NCBI GenBank assembly: GCA_947650365.1
Contig: CANTAL010000026.1
Location: 1,426,001 to 1,490,000, forward strand
Length of the DNA: 64,000 nucleotides
Source of the DNA: Chamaelirium japonicum
Lineage: Eukaryota; Streptophyta; Magnoliopsida; Liliales; Melanthiaceae
Direction: 5' to 3'
This document shows positions 15,201-29,296 of the stretch, piece after piece (within the stretch, counting starts at the first letter, position 1; every line of letters starts with the position of its first letter). The position numbers were made by a program, and so were the translations under genes. The notes below the pieces were generated by a model. It saw only the letters and a list, made by a program, of their open reading frames with translations. It was not told where the DNA came from and ran no database searches.

Positions 15201-15258
15201 ATTCTAATTCATTCGCACGATCCATTCGTACGATCCATTCTAATTCATTCGTATGATA
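12201..15258 (-). repeat. R block, 3.1 kb
   Basis: Counterpart of 4001-8470 without the internal duplication. It holds ATTTTCATTC-type monomers at 13813 and 14840 and GGATCC at 14095. About 400 bp near 14.54-14.95 kb recurs almost unchanged near 36.64-37.05 kb. It ends GTATGATACATTCGTGCG, a core switch. Confidence 0.92.
14548..14948 (-). repeat. 400-bp duplicated segment, left copy
   Basis: Matches 36645-37045 at a constant offset of 22,097, fixed by GCACGAATCC (14630 and 36727) and ATTTTCATTC (14840 and 36937), with only scattered base changes between them by eye. Confidence 0.85.
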
Positions 15259-15592
15259 CATTCGTGCGAATGAATTAGAATGGATCATACGAATGAATTA
15301 GAATGGATCGTGCGAATGAATTAGAAATGATCATACGAATGAATTAGAATGGATCGTACGAACGAATTAGAATGGATCGTATGAACGAATTAGAATGGAT
15401 CGTACGAATGAATTAGAATGGATACATTCGAGCGAATGAATTAGAATGGATCGTGCGAATGAATTAGAATGGATTGTACGAATGAATTAGAATGGTTACA
15501 TTCGTGAGAATGAATTAGAATGGATCGTACGAATGAATTAGAATGGATCATGCGAATGAATTTGAATGGATCGTACGAATGAATTAGAATGG
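15259..15592 (+). repeat. F block
   Basis: Short F run ending in the GGCC-centred perfect palindrome at 15576-15609. Confidence 0.9.
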
Positions 15593-15609
15593 CCATTCTA
15601 ATTCATTCG
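15576..15609. repeat. 34-bp perfect palindrome, GGCC centre
   Basis: An F monomer stops at GAATGG and is met head-on by CCATTC of an R monomer. The arms are CGAATGAATTAGAATGG and its exact complement, and homology continues outward with mismatches. Monomer phase is broken here, unlike at core switches. Confidence 0.93.
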
Positions 15610-16011
15610 CACGATCCATTCTAATTCATTTGTACGATCCATTTTAATTCATTCGCATGATCCATTCTAATTCATTCGTATGATACATTCGTGCGAATGA
15701 ATTACGTACGATCCATTCTAATTCATTCGTACGATCTAATTCATTCGTATGATCCATTCTAATTCATTCGAACGAATGTAACCATTGTAATTCATTCGTA
15801 CGATCCATTCTAATTCATTCGTACGATCGATTCTAATTCATTCGTACAATCCATTCTAATTTATTCGCACGATCCATTCTAATTCATTCGTATGATCCAT
15901 TCTAATTCATTCCTACGATCTATTCTAATTCATTCGCTCGAATGTATCCATTCTAATTCATTCGTACAATCCATTCTAATTCATTCGTACGATCCATTCT
16001 AATTCATTTGC
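15593..16011 (-). repeat. R block with one reversed monomer
   Basis: R monomers interrupted by a single F monomer at about 15683-15704 (GATACATTCGTGCGAATG). A truncated monomer (GTACGATCTAATTC) lies just after it. The block ends CATTTGCAAATTAG. Confidence 0.85.
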
Positions 16012-17544
16012 AAATTAGAATGGATCGTACGAATGAATTAGAATGGATCATACGTGAATTAGAATCGATCGTGCGAATGAATTAGAATGGATCGTACGAA
16101 TGAATTAGAATGGATACATTTGTGCGATGAATAAGAATGGATTGTGCGAATGAATTAGAATAGATTGTACGAATGAATTAGAATGGATCGTGCGAATGAA
16201 TTAGAATGGATCGTATGAATGAATTAGAATGGATCGTGCGAATTAATTAGAATGGATCGTACAGATGAATTAGAAAGGTTACATTTGTGAGAATTAATTA
16301 GAATAGATCGTACGAATGAAGTAGAATGGATCGTACGAATGAATTAGAATGGATACATTCGTGCGAATGAATTAGAATGGATCGTAGGAATGAATTAGAA
16401 TGGATTGTACGAATGAATTAGAAAAGTTACATTTGTGCGAATGAATTAGAATGGATCGTACGAATGAATTAGAATGGATCGTGCGAATGAATTAGAATTG
16501 ATCATACGAATAAATTAGAATGGATTATACGATTGAATTAGAATGGATCATACGAACGAATTAAAATGAATCGTACGAGTGGATTAGAATGGATCGTACG
16601 AATGGATTAGAATGGATCGTACGAATGAATTAGAATGGATCATACAAATGAATTAAAAAGGTTACATTCGTGAGAATGAATTAGAATGGATCGTACGAAT
16701 GAATTAGAATGGATCATGCGAATGAATTTGAATGGATCGTACGAATGAATTTGAATGGATCGAACGAATGAATTAGAATGGATACATTCGAGCGAATGAA
16801 TTAGAATAGATCGTAGGAATGAATTAGAATGGATCATACGAATGAATTAGAATGGATCGTGCGAATGAATTAGAATGGATCATACGAATGATTTAGAATG
16901 GATCGTACAAATGAATTAGAATGGATCGTATGAACGAATTAGAATGGTTACATTCGTGCGAATGAATTAGAATGGATCGTACAAATGAATTAGAATGGAT
17001 CGAACGAATGAATTAGAATGGATACATTCGAGCGAATGAATTAGAATAGATCGTAGGAATGAATTAGAATGGATCATACGAATGAATTAGAATGGATCGT
17101 ACGAATGAATTAGAATGGATCGTACGAATGAATTAGAATGGATACATTCGAGCGAATGAATTAGAATGGATCGTAAGAATGAATTAGAATGGATCGTCCG
17201 AATGAATTAGAATGAATCGTACGAATGCATTAGAATGGATCGTATGAACGAATTTGAATGGATCGTACGAATGGATTAGAATGGATCGTACGAATGAATT
17301 AAAATTGATCGTCTGAATGAATTAGAATGGATCGTACGAATGAATTAGAATGGATCATAGGAATGAATTAGAATGGATCGTACGAATGGATTAGAATGGA
17401 TCGTACGAAAGAATTAGAATGGATCATATGAAAGGATTAGAATGGATCGTACGAATGAATTAGAATGGATCATGCGAATGAATATGAATGGATCGTACGA
17501 ATGAATAAGAATGGATCGTACGAATGAATTAGAATGGATCGTAC
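16012..17544 (+). repeat. F block, 1.5 kb
   Basis: F array with one TGCGATGAATAAGAATGG monomer near 16115 and the recurring module at 16640-16837. It switches at GTACGAATGTATCC. Confidence 0.9.
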
Positions 17545-18333
17545 GAATGTATCCATTCTAATTCATTCGTACGATCCATTCTAATTCGTTCATATGATCC
17601 ATTCTAGTTTGTTCGTACGATCCATTCTAATTCATTCGCACGATCCATTCTAATTCATTCGCACGATCCATTCTAATTCTTTTATATGATCCATTCTAAT
17701 TCATTCACACAAATGTATCGATTCTAGTTCATTCGTACGCTCCATTCTAATTCATTCGTACGCTCCATTCTTATTCATCGCACAAATGTATCCATTCTAA
17801 TTCATTCGTACGCTCCATTCTTATTCATCGCACAAATGTATCCATTCTAATTCATTCGTACGAACCATTCTAATTCATTCGCATGATCGATTCTAATTCA
17901 TTCGTATGATCCATTCTAATTCATTCGTACGATCCATTCTAATTCTTTCTTACGATCCATTCTAATTCATTCGCACGATCTACTCTAATTCATTCGTACA
18001 ATCCATTCTAATTCATTCGTACGATCCATTCTAATTCATTCGCACTATCCATTCCAATTCATTCGTACGATCCATTCCAATTCATTCGTACCAATGTATC
18101 CATTCTAATTCATTCGTACGATCCATTCTAATTCATTCATACGATCTATTCTAATTCATTCACACGAATGTATCCATTCTAATTCATTCGCACAATCCAA
18201 TCTAATTCAAACGTACGATCCATTCTAATTCATTCACATGATGTATTCTAATTCATTCGTACGATCCATTTCAATTCATTTGTACGATCCATTTTAATTC
18301 ATTCGCATGATCCATTCTAATTCATTCGTATGA
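17545..18333 (-). repeat. R block
   Basis: Contains two tandem copies of the CGCTCCATTCTTATTCATCG monomer (near 17761 and 17812) and the CACAATCCAATC / CACATGATG variants near 18190-18245, also seen near 5.5, 7.0 and 13.9 kb. It ends GTATGATACATTCATACG. Confidence 0.9.
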
Positions 18334-18457
18334 TACATTCATACGACTGAATTAGAATGGATTGTACGAATGAATTAGAATGGATCGTACGAATGAATTA
18401 GAATGGATCCTGCGAATGAATTAGAATGGATCGTACAAATGAATTAGAATGGATCGT
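18334..18457 (+). repeat. F block, about 5 monomers
   Basis: Short F run entered at GATACATTCATACGACTG (a joint reused at 58060, 60190 and, as TTCGTACGACTG, 61703) and left at GGATCGTACGATTC. Confidence 0.88.
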
Positions 18458-19387
18458 ACGATTCATTATAATTCATTCGTACGATCCATTCTAATGCATT
18501 CGTACGATTCATTCTAATTCATTCGCACGATCCGTTCTAATTCATTCATATGATCCATTCTAATTTATTTGCACAAATATACGATCCATTCTAATTTATT
18601 CGCAAGAATGTATCCATTCTAATTCATTCGTACAATCCATTCTAATTTATTCGTACAAATGTATCCATTCTAATTCATTCGTACGATTCATTCTAATTCA
18701 TTCGCACGATCCATTCTAATTCATTCGTACGATCCAATCTAATTCATTCGCACGAATGTATCCATTCTAATTCATTCGTACAATCCATTCTTATTCATTC
18801 GCACGATCCATTCTAATTCATTCGTATGATCCATTCTAATTCATTCCTACGATCTATTCTAATTCATTCGCTCGAATGTATCCATTCTAATTCATTCGTT
18901 AGATCCATTCTAATTCATTCGTACGATCGATTCAAATTCATTCGCATGATCCATTCTAATTCATTCGTACGATCCATTCTAATTCATTCTCACGAATGTA
19001 AACTTTCTAATTCATTCATTCGATCCATTCTAATTCATTCGTACGATCCATTCTAATTCATTCTCACAAATGTAACCATTCTAATTCATTCGTACGATCC
19101 ATTCTAATTCATTCCTACCATCCATTCTAATTCATTCGTACGATCCATTCAAATTCATTCGCATGATCCATTCTAATTCATTTGTACGATCCATTCTAAT
19201 TCATTCTCACGAATGTAACCTTTCTAATTCATTTGTATGATCCATTCTAATTCATTCGTACGATCCATTCTAATCCATTCGTACGATCCATTCTAATCCT
19301 TTCGTACGATCTCGTACGATCCATTCTAATTCATTCGTACGATCCATTCTAATCCATTCGTACAATCCATTCTAATTCAATCGTATG
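18458..19387 (-). repeat. R block
   Basis: Carries the recurring module at 18826-19056 in R orientation. It ends GTATGATACATTCGTGAG, the same joint as at 37814. Confidence 0.9.
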
Positions 19388-20680
19388 ATACATTCGTGAG
19401 AATGAATTAGAATGGATCGTACGAATAAATTAGAATGGATACATTCGTGCGAATGAATTAGAATGGATCGTACAAATGAATTAGAATGGATCGTACGAAT
19501 GAATTAGAATGGATCATGCGAATGAATTAGAAAGGATTGTACGAATGAATTAGAATGGATACATTGGTGCAAATAAATTAGAATGGATCGTGCGAATGAA
19601 TTAGAATGGATCGTACGAATGAATTAGAATGGATATATTTATGCGAATGAATTAGAATGAATTAGAATGGATACATTCGTACGAATGAATTAGAATGGAT
19701 ACATTTGTGCAAATGAATTAGAATGGATCGTGCGAATGAATTAGAATGGATCGTACGAATGAATTAGAATGGATCGTACGAATGAATTAGAATGGATCGT
19801 ACGAACGAATTAGAATGGATCGTATGAACGAATTAGAATGGATCGTACGAATGAGTTAGAATGGATACATTCGAGCGAATGAATTAGAATGGATCGTACG
19901 AATGAATTAGAATGGATCATAGGAATGAATTAGAATGGATCGTGCAAATGAATTAGAATGGATACATTCGTGCGAATGAATTAGAAAGGATCGTACGAAT
20001 GAATTAGAATGGTTACATTCGTGCGAATGAATTAGAATGGATCGTACGAATGGAGTAGAATGGATCGTACGAATGGAGTAGAATGGATCGTACGAATAAA
20101 TTAGAATGGATCGTACGAATGGATTAGAATGGATCGTACGAATGAATTGGAATGGATTGTGCGAATGAATTAGAATGGATCGTATGAATGGATTAGAATG
20201 GATCGTAGGAATGAATTAGAATGGTTACATTCGTGCGAATGAATTAGAATGGATCGTAGGAATGAATTAGAAAGGATCGTACGAATAAATTAGAATGGTT
20301 ACATTCGTGCGAATGAATTAGAATGGATCGTACGAATGGAGTAGAATGGATCGTACGAATGGATTAGAATGGATCGTACGAATGAATTAGAATGGATCGT
20401 ACGAATGGATTAGAATGGATCGTACGAATGAATTAGAATGGATTGTGCGAATGAATTAGAATGGATCATATGAATGAATTAGAATGGTTACATTCGTGCG
20501 AATGAATTAGAATGGATCGTACGAATGGTTTAGAATGGATCGTACGAATGGATTAGAATGGATCGTACGAATGAATTAGAATGGATACATTCGAGCGAAT
20601 GAATTAGAATGGATCGTACGAATGGATTAGAATGGATCGTACGAATGGATTAGAATGGATCGTACGAATAGATTAGAATG
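19370..20680. repeat. 1.3-kb duplicated segment, left copy
   Basis: Matches 37797-38950, starting just before the R-to-F switch. The offset is 18,427 at two points 244 bp apart (19387 and 19631), then 18,463 near 19873 and 18,274 at the GAATGGTTTAG monomer (20523 and 38797). Confidence 0.75.
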
Positions 20681-23246
20681 GATCGGATGAACGAATTAGA
20701 ATGGATCGTACGAATGAATTAGAATGGATCATAGGAATGAATTAGAACGGATCGTGCGAATGAATTAGAATGGATCATAGGAATGAATTAGAATGGATCG
20801 TGCGAATGAATTAGAATGGATCGAACGAATGAATTAGAATGGATACATTCGAGCGAATGAATTAGAATGGATCATAAGAATGAATTTGAATGGATACATT
20901 TGTGCGAATGAATTTGAATGGATTGCACGAATTGAATTAGAATGGATCATACGAATGAATTAGAATGGATCATGCGAATGAATTAGAATTGATCATACGA
21001 ATGAATAAGAATGGATCGTACGAATGAATTAGAATGGATCAAATGAAAGAATTAGAATGGATCGTGCGAATGAATTAGAAAGGATCGTACGAATGAATTA
21101 GAATGGATATATTCGTGCGAATGAATTAGATTGCATCGTACGAATGAATTTGAATGGATTGTACGAATGAATTAGAATGGATCGTACGAATGAATTAGAA
21201 TGGATCATGCGAATGAATTAGAATAGATCGTACGAATGAATTAGAATGGATCATACAAATAAATTAGAATGGATCATAGGAATGAATTAGAATGGATCAT
21301 GCAAATGAATTAGAATGGATCGTACGAATGGATTAGAATGGATCGTACGAATGAATTAGAATGGATCATACAAATGAATTAGAAAGGTTACATTCGTGAG
21401 AATGAATTAGAATGGATCGTGCGAATGAATTAGAATGGATCGTACGAACGAATTAGAATGGATCGTACGAACGAATTAGAATGGATCGTACGAATGAATT
21501 AGAATGGATACATTCGAGCGAATGAATTAGAATGGATCGTACGAATGAATTAGAATGGATCATAGGAATGAATTAGAATGGATCGTGCAAATGAATTAGA
21601 ATGGATACATTAGTATGAATGAATTAGAATGGATCGTACGAATGAATTAGAATGGTTACATTCGTGCGAATGAATTAGAATGGATCGTACGAATAAATTA
21701 TAATGGATCGTACGAATGGATTAGAATGGATCGTACGAATGAATTATAATGGATCGTACAAATGGATTAGAATGGATCGTACGAATGAATTAGAATGGAT
21801 CATGCGAATGAATTTGAATGGATCGTACGAATGAATTAGAATGGATCGAACGAATGAATTAGAATGGATACAGTCGAGCGAATGAATTAGAATAGACCGT
21901 AGGAATGAATTAGAATGGATCATACGAATGAATTAGAATGGATCGTGCGAATGACTTAGAATGGATTGTACGAATGAATTAGAATGGATACATTCGTGCG
22001 AATGAATTAGAATGGATCGGTCGAATAAATTAGAATGGATCGTACGAATAAATTAGAATGGATCGTGCGAATGAATTAGAATGAATCGTACGAATGCATT
22101 AGAATGGATACATTCGTGCGAATGAATTAGAATGGATCGTACGAATGAATTAGAATGGATCGTGCGAATGAATTAGAATGGATCGTACGAATGAATTAGA
22201 ATGGATCGTGCGAATGAATTAGAATGGATCGTACGAATGAATTAGAATGGATACATTTGTGCAAATGAATTAGAATGGATCGTACGAATGAATTAGAATG
22301 GATCGTACGAATGAATTAGAATGGATACATTTGTACGAATGAATTAGAATGGATCGTGCGAATGAATTAGAATGGATCGTACGAATGAATTATAATGGAT
22401 CGTACGAATGAATTAGAATGGATCTTGCGATTGAATTAGAATAGATCGTACGAATGAATTAGAATGGATACATTCGTGCGAATGAACTAGAATGGATACA
22501 TACATTCATGCGAATGAAGTAGAATGGATCGTATGAATGAGTTAGAATAGATCGTATGAATGAATTAGAATGGATTGCATGAATGAATTAGAATGGATCA
22601 TACGAATGAATTGGAATGGATCGTACGAATGAATTAGAATGGATACATTCATGCAAATGAATTAGAATGGATCGTACGAATGAATTAGAATGGATCGTAC
22701 GAATGAATCCGAATGGATCATTCGTATGAATGAATTAGAATGGATCGTACGAATGAATTAGAATGGATCGTACAAATGAATTAGAATGGATACATTTGTG
22801 CGAATGAATTAGAATGGATCGTACAAATGAATTAGAATGGATCGTATGAATGAATTAGAATAGATCGTACGAATGAATTAGAATAGATCGTACGAATGAA
22901 TTAGAATGGATCGTAGGAATGAATTAGAATGAATCGTACGAATGCATTAGAATGGATCGTATGAATGAATTAGAATGGATCGTACGAATGAATTAGAATG
23001 GATACATTCATGCGAATGAATTAGAATAGATCGTACGAATGAATTAGAATGGATCGTACGAATGAATTACAATGGATCGTGCGAATGAATTAGAATGGAT
23101 CGTACGAATGAATTAGAATGGATCATACAAATGAATTAGAAAGGTTACATTCGTGAGAATGAATTAGAATGGATCGTACGAATGAATTAGAATGGATCAT
23201 GCGAATGAATTTGAATGGATTGTACGAATGAATTAGAATGGATCAT
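19388..23246 (+). repeat. F block, 3.9 kb
   Basis: Long F run. Its first 1.3 kb is duplicated at 37.8-39.0 kb. An irregular stretch near 22707-22730 (GAATCCGAATGG then ATCATTCGTATGAATG) looks like a small rearrangement. It ends GGATCATACGATCC, a core switch. Confidence 0.92.
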
Positions 23247-24319
23247 ACGATCCATTCTAATTCATTCTCACAAATGTATCCATTCTAATTCATTCGTATG
23301 ATCCATTCTAATTCATTCGCACGATCCATTCTAATTCATTCGCACGAATATATCCATTCTAGTTCATTTGTACGATCCATTCTAATTCATTCGTACGATC
23401 CATTCTAATTCATTCGCACGATCCATTCTAATTCATTCGTACGATCCATTCAAACTCATTCGTACGATCTATTCAAATTCATTCGCACAAATGTAACCAT
23501 TCTAATTCATTCGTGCGATTCATTCTAATTCATTCGTATGATCCATTCAAACTCATTCATACGATCCATTCTAATTCATTCGTACGATCCATTCTAATTC
23601 ATTTGTATGATCCATTCTAATTCATTCACACAAATGTATCCATTTTAATTCATTCGTACGATCCATTCTAATTTATTCATACGATCCATTCTAATTCATT
23701 CGCACGATCCATTCTAATTCATTCGTACGATCCATTCTAATTCATTCGCACGAATGTATCCATTCTAATTCATTCGTCTGATCCATTCTAATTCATTCGT
23801 ACAATGCGTTCTAATCCATTCGTATGATCCATTCTAATCCATTCGTACGATCTATTCTAATTCATTTGTACGAATGGATCCATTCTAATTCATTAGTACG
23901 ATCCATTCTAATTCATTCTTACATTCCATTCGAATTCATTCGCACGAATGTATCCATTCTAATTCATTCGTACAATCCATTCTAATTCATTCGTATGATC
24001 CATTCTAATTCATTCCTATGATCCATTCGCACAAATGTATCCATTCTAATTCATTTGTACGATCCATTCTAAGTCATTCGTACGATCCATACTAATTCAT
24101 TCGTACGATCCAATCTAATTCATTCGTACAATGCATCCTAATTCATTCGTACGATCTATTCTAATTCATTCGCACAAATGTATCCATTCTAATTCATTCG
24201 TACGATCTATTCTAATTCATTCGCACGATCCATTCTAATTCATTCGTACGATCCATTCTAATTCATTCGCACGATCCATTCTAATTCATTCGTACGATCC
24301 ATTCTAATTCATTCGCACG
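23247..24319 (-). repeat. R block, 1.1 kb
   Basis: R run with several ACTCATTC variants near 23452-23560. It ends CGCACGATACATTTGTGCG, a core switch. Confidence 0.9.
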
Positions 24320-27300
24320 ATACATTTGTGCGAATGAATTAGAATGGATCGTACGAATGAATTAGAATGGATCGTACGAATGAATGAGAATGGATCGTAC
24401 AAATGATTTATAAAGGTTACATTTGTGAGAATGAATTAGAATGGATCGTACGAATGAATTAGAATGGATCGTACGAATGGATTAGAATGGATCGTACGAA
24501 TGAATTAGAATGGATCGAAGGAAAGAATTAGAATGGATACATTCGAGCGAATGAATTAGAATAGATCATAGTAATGAATTAGAATGGATCGTACGAATGA
24601 ATTAGAATGGATACATTCGTGCGAACGAATTAGAATGGATACATTCGTGCGAATGAATTAGAATGGATCATAGGAATGAATTAGAATAGATCGTGCAAAT
24701 GAATTAGAATGGATACATTCGTGCGAATGAATTAGAATGGATCGTAGGAATGAATTATAATGGATCGTACGAATGAATTAGAATGGTTACATTCGTGCGA
24801 ATGAATTAGAATGGATCGTACAAATGGATTAGAATGGATCGTACAAATGAATTGGAATGGATCGTACAAATGAATTAGAAAGGTTACATTTGTGAGAATG
24901 AATTAGAATGGATCGTACGAATGGATTATAATGGATCGTACGAATGGATTAGAATGGATCGTACGAATGGATTAGAATGGATCGTACGAATGAATTAGAA
25001 TGGTTCCTGCGAATGAATTAGAATGGATTGTACGAATGAATTAGAATGGATACATTTGTGCGAATGAATTAGAATGGATCGTGCGAATGAATTAGAATGT
25101 ATATATTTATGCGAATGAATTAGAATGGATCGAACGAATGAATTAGAATGGATACATTTGTGCGAATGAATTAGAATGGATCATACGAATGAATTAGAAT
25201 AGATATATTCGTGCGAATGAATTAGAATGGATCATACGAATGAATTAAAATGGATCGTACGAATGAATTAGAATGGATCGTGCGAATGAGTTAGAATGAA
25301 TCGTACGAATGCATTAGAATGGATATATTCGTGCGAATGAATTAGAATGGATCGTACGAATGAATTAGAATGGATCGTGCGAATGAATTAAAATGAATCG
25401 TACGAATGAATTAGAATGGATCGTACGAATGAATTAGAATGGATACATTTGTACGAATAAATTAGAATGGATTGTACGAATGAATTAGAATAGATTGTAT
25501 GAATAAATTAGAACGGATCGTACGATTGAATTAGAATTGATCGTGCGAATGAATTAGAATGGATACATTCTTGCGAATGAATTTGAATGGATCGTATGAA
25601 TGAATTAGAATGGTTACATTCGTGCAAATGAATTAGAATGGATCGTACGAATAAATTAGAATGGATACATTCGTGCGAATGAATTAGAATGGATCGTACG
25701 AATGAATTAGAATGGATCATGCGAATGAATTAGAATGGATACATTTGTGCGAATGAATTAGAATGGATCGTGCGAATGAATTAGAATGCATCGTACAAAT
25801 GAATTAGAATGGATCCACCGAATGAGTTAGAATGGATCATACGAATGAATTAGAATGGATCATACGAATGAATTTGAATGGATCGTTCGAATGAATTAGA
25901 ATGGATCGTACGAATGGATTAGAATGGATCGTACGAATGAATTAGAATGGATCATACAAATGAATTAGAAAGGTTACATTCGTGAGAATGAATTAGAATG
26001 GATTGTACGAATGAATTAGAATGGATCATGCGAATGAATTAGAATGGATCGTACGAATGGTTTAGAATGGATCGTACGAATGGATTAGAATGGATCGTAC
26101 GAATGAATTAATGGATCGTACGAATGAATTAGAATGGATCATAGGAATGAATTAGAATGGATCGTGCAAATGAATTAGAATGGATACATTCGTGCGAATG
26201 AATTAGAATAGATCGTAGGAATGAATTAGAATAGACCATAAGAATGAATTAGAGTGGTTACATTCGTGCGAATGAATTAGAATGGATCGTACGAATGGAT
26301 TAGAATGGATCGTACGAATGGATTAGAATGGATCGTATGAATGAATTAGAATGGATCGTACAAATGAATTAGAAAGGTTATATTTGTGAGAATGAATTAG
26401 AATGGATCGTACGAATGAATTAGAATAGATCGTACGAATGGATTAGAATAGATCGTACGAATGAATTAGAATGGATCGTACGAATCCATTAGAATGGATC
26501 GTACAAATCCATTAGAATGGATACATTCGTGCGAATGAATTAGAATGGATCGTACGAATGAATTAGAATCGATCGTGCGAATGAATTAGAATGGATCGTA
26601 CGAATGAATTAGAATGGATACATTTGTGCGAATGAATTAGAATGGATCGTACGAATGAATTAGAATAAATCGTACGAATTAATTAGAATGGATCGTACAA
26701 ATGAATTAGAATGGATACATTTGTGCGATGAATAAGAATGGAGCGTACAAATGAATTAGAATGGATCGTATGAATGAATTAGAATGGATCGTACGAATGG
26801 ATTAGAATGGATCGTACGTATGGATCATGCGAATGAATTAGAATGGATCGTACGAATGAATTAGAATGGATCGTACGAATGAATTAGAATGGATGCATTC
26901 GTGCGAATGAATTAGAATGGATTGTGCGAATGAATTAGAACGGATTGTGCTAATGAATTAGAATGGATCGTGCGAATGAATTAGAATGGATCGTATGAAT
27001 GAATAAGAATGGATCGTACGAATGAATTAGAATGGATACATTCGAGCGAATGAATTAGAATGGATTAGAATGGATCGTACGAATGAATTAGAATGGATCG
27101 TACGAATGAATCAGAATGGATCGTACGAATGAATTAGAATGGATCGTACGAATGGATTAGAACCCATTGTACGAATGAATTAGAATTGATCGTACGAATG
27201 GATTAGAATGGATCGTACGAATGAATTAGAATGGATCGTACGAATGAATTAGAATGGATACATTCGAGCGAATGAATTAGAATGGATCGTACGAATGAAT

Positions 27301-28939
27301 TAGAATGGATCATAGGAATGAATTAGAATGGATCGTGCAAATGAATTAGAATGGATACATTCGAGCGAATGAATTAGAATGGATCGTAGGAATGAATTAG
27401 AATGGATCGTACGAATGAATTAGAATGGTTACATTCGTGCGAATGAATTAGAATGGATCATACGAATGGATTAGAATGGATCGTGCGAATGAATTAGAAT
27501 GGATCGTACGAATGAATTAGAATGGATCATACGAATGAATTAGAATGGATCGTACGAACGAATTAGAATGGATCATACGAATGAATTAGAATGGATACAT
27601 TCAAGCGAATGAATTAGAATGGATCTTACGAATGAATTAGAATGGATCGTGCGAATGAATTATAATGAATCGTGCGAATGCATTAGAATGGATCGTATGA
27701 ACGAATTAGAATGGATCGTACGAATGAATTAGAATGGATACATTCGAGCGAATGAATTAGAATGGATCATACGAATGAATTAGAATGGATCGTGCGAATG
27801 AATTAGAATGGATCGTACGAATGAATTAGAATGGATCGTGCGAATGAATTAGAATCGATCGTACGAATGAATTAGAATGGATCGTACGAATGAATTAGAA
27901 TGGATCATACGATTGAATTTGAATGGATCGTACGAATGAATTAGAATTGATACATTTGTGCGAATTAATTAGAATGGATCGTACGAATGAATTAGAATGG
28001 ATCGTACGAATGAATTAGAATGGATCGTATGAATGAATTAGAATGGATAGTGCGAATGAATTAGAATGGATCATACGAATGAATTAGAATGGATACATTC
28101 GTGCGAATGAATTAGAATGGATCGTACGAATGAATTAGAATAGATCGTACAAATGAATTAGAATGGATCGTGCGAATGAATTAGAATGGATCATAGAATG
28201 GATCATGCGAATGAATTAGAATGGATACATTTGTACGAATAAATTAGAATGGATTGTACGAATGAATTAGAATGGATTGTATGAATAAATTAGAACGGAT
28301 CGTACGAATGAATTAGAATTGATCGTGCGAATGAATTAGAATGGATACATTCTTGCGAATGAATTTGAATGGATCGTACGAATGGATCATACGAATGAAT
28401 TAGAATGGATACATTCGAGCGAATGAATTAGAACGCATTGTACGAAAGAATTAAAATGGATCATGCGAATGAATTAAAATGGATCGTACAAATGAATTAG
28501 AATGGATCGTGCGAGATTAGAATGGATTGTACGAATGGATTAGAATGGATCGTACGAATTAGAATGGGTCGTACGAATGAATTAAAATGGATACATTCAT
28601 ACGACTGAATTAGAATGGATCTTGCGAATTAATTATAATGGATCGTACGAATAAATTTGAATGGATACATTTGTGCGAATGAATCTGAATGGATTGTATG
28701 AATGAATTAGAATGGATCGTACGAACGAATTAGAATGGATCGTACGAACGAATTAGAATGGATCGTATGAACGAATTAGAATGGATTGTACGAATGAATT
28801 AGAATGGATACATTCGAGCTAATGAATTAGAATGGATCGTACGAATGAATTAGAATGGATCATAGGAATGAATTAGAATGGATCGTGCAAATGAATTAGA
28901 ATGGATACATTCGTGCGAATGAATTAGAATGGATCGTAC
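24320..28939 (+). repeat. F block, 4.6 kb (longest)
   Basis: The longest single-orientation run. It includes a GGATCC variant at 25811, a TGCGATGAATAAGAATGG monomer near 26717 and a partial-monomer expansion near 27055. At about 28395-28730 it holds an inverted copy of the R block that follows. It ends at a perfect palindrome centred on 28939/28940. Confidence 0.92.
28395..28730 (+). repeat. Inverted-duplication arm (left)
   Basis: Reading the reverse complement gives the same order of rare marks as 28950-29296: CATTCAGATTC, TAATTAATTCGC, CAGTCGTATG, a truncated TAATTCGTACG monomer, CTAATCTCGCACG, ACAATGCGTTC, then CATTCGCTCG. Shared truncations make independent origin very unlikely. The edges are approximate. 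Confidence 0.85.
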
Positions 28940-28956
28940 GTACGATCCATTCTAAT
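28923..28956. repeat. 34-bp perfect palindrome, core duplicated
   Basis: The F-to-R joint GGATCGTAC meets GTACGATCC, so the core reads CGTACGTACG. Arms pair perfectly for 17 bp each side of 28939/28940. The copy at 30579/30580 pairs for 8 bp before a mismatch. Confidence 0.9.
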
Positions 28957-29296
28957 CCATTCGTACGATCCATTGTAATTCATTCATACAATCCATTCAG
29001 ATTCATTCGCACAAATGTATCCATTCAAATTCATTCGTACGATCAATTATAATTAATTCGCACGATCCGTTCTAATTCAGTCGTATGAATGTATCCATTT
29101 TAATTCATTCGTACGATCCATTCTAATTCGTACGATCCATTCTAATCCATTCGTACGATCCATTCTAATCTCGCACGATCCATTCTAATTCATTTTTACG
29201 ATCCATTTTAATGCATTCGCATGATTCATTCTAATTCATTCGTACAATGCGTTCTAATTCATTCGCTCGAATGTATCCATTCTAATTCATTCGCAC
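28940..29296 (-). repeat. R block
   Basis: R run rich in truncated monomers (TAATTCGTACG near 29127 and CTAATCTCGCACG near 29166). The same block recurs exactly 1,640 bp downstream, and its reverse complement lies upstream at about 28395-28730. Confidence 0.9.
28950..29296 (-). repeat. Inverted-duplication arm (right)
   Basis: Partner of the arm at 28395-28730, separated from it by about 220 bp of F monomers. The arms could in principle fold into a hairpin stem of more than 300 bp. Confidence 0.85.

Larger units (their letters stand above)
8471..15258. repeat. 8.4-kb higher-order repeat, copy 2
   Basis: This is the second copy of the mixed-orientation segment, with the same six blocks. It lacks about 74 bp (equal to 23+23+28) in its first R block, about 240 bp in its long F block, and the internal 1.4-1.5-kb duplication present in copy 1. 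By eye the copies agree at most positions, which suggests recent duplication compared with the divergence between neighbouring monomers. Confidence 0.88.
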
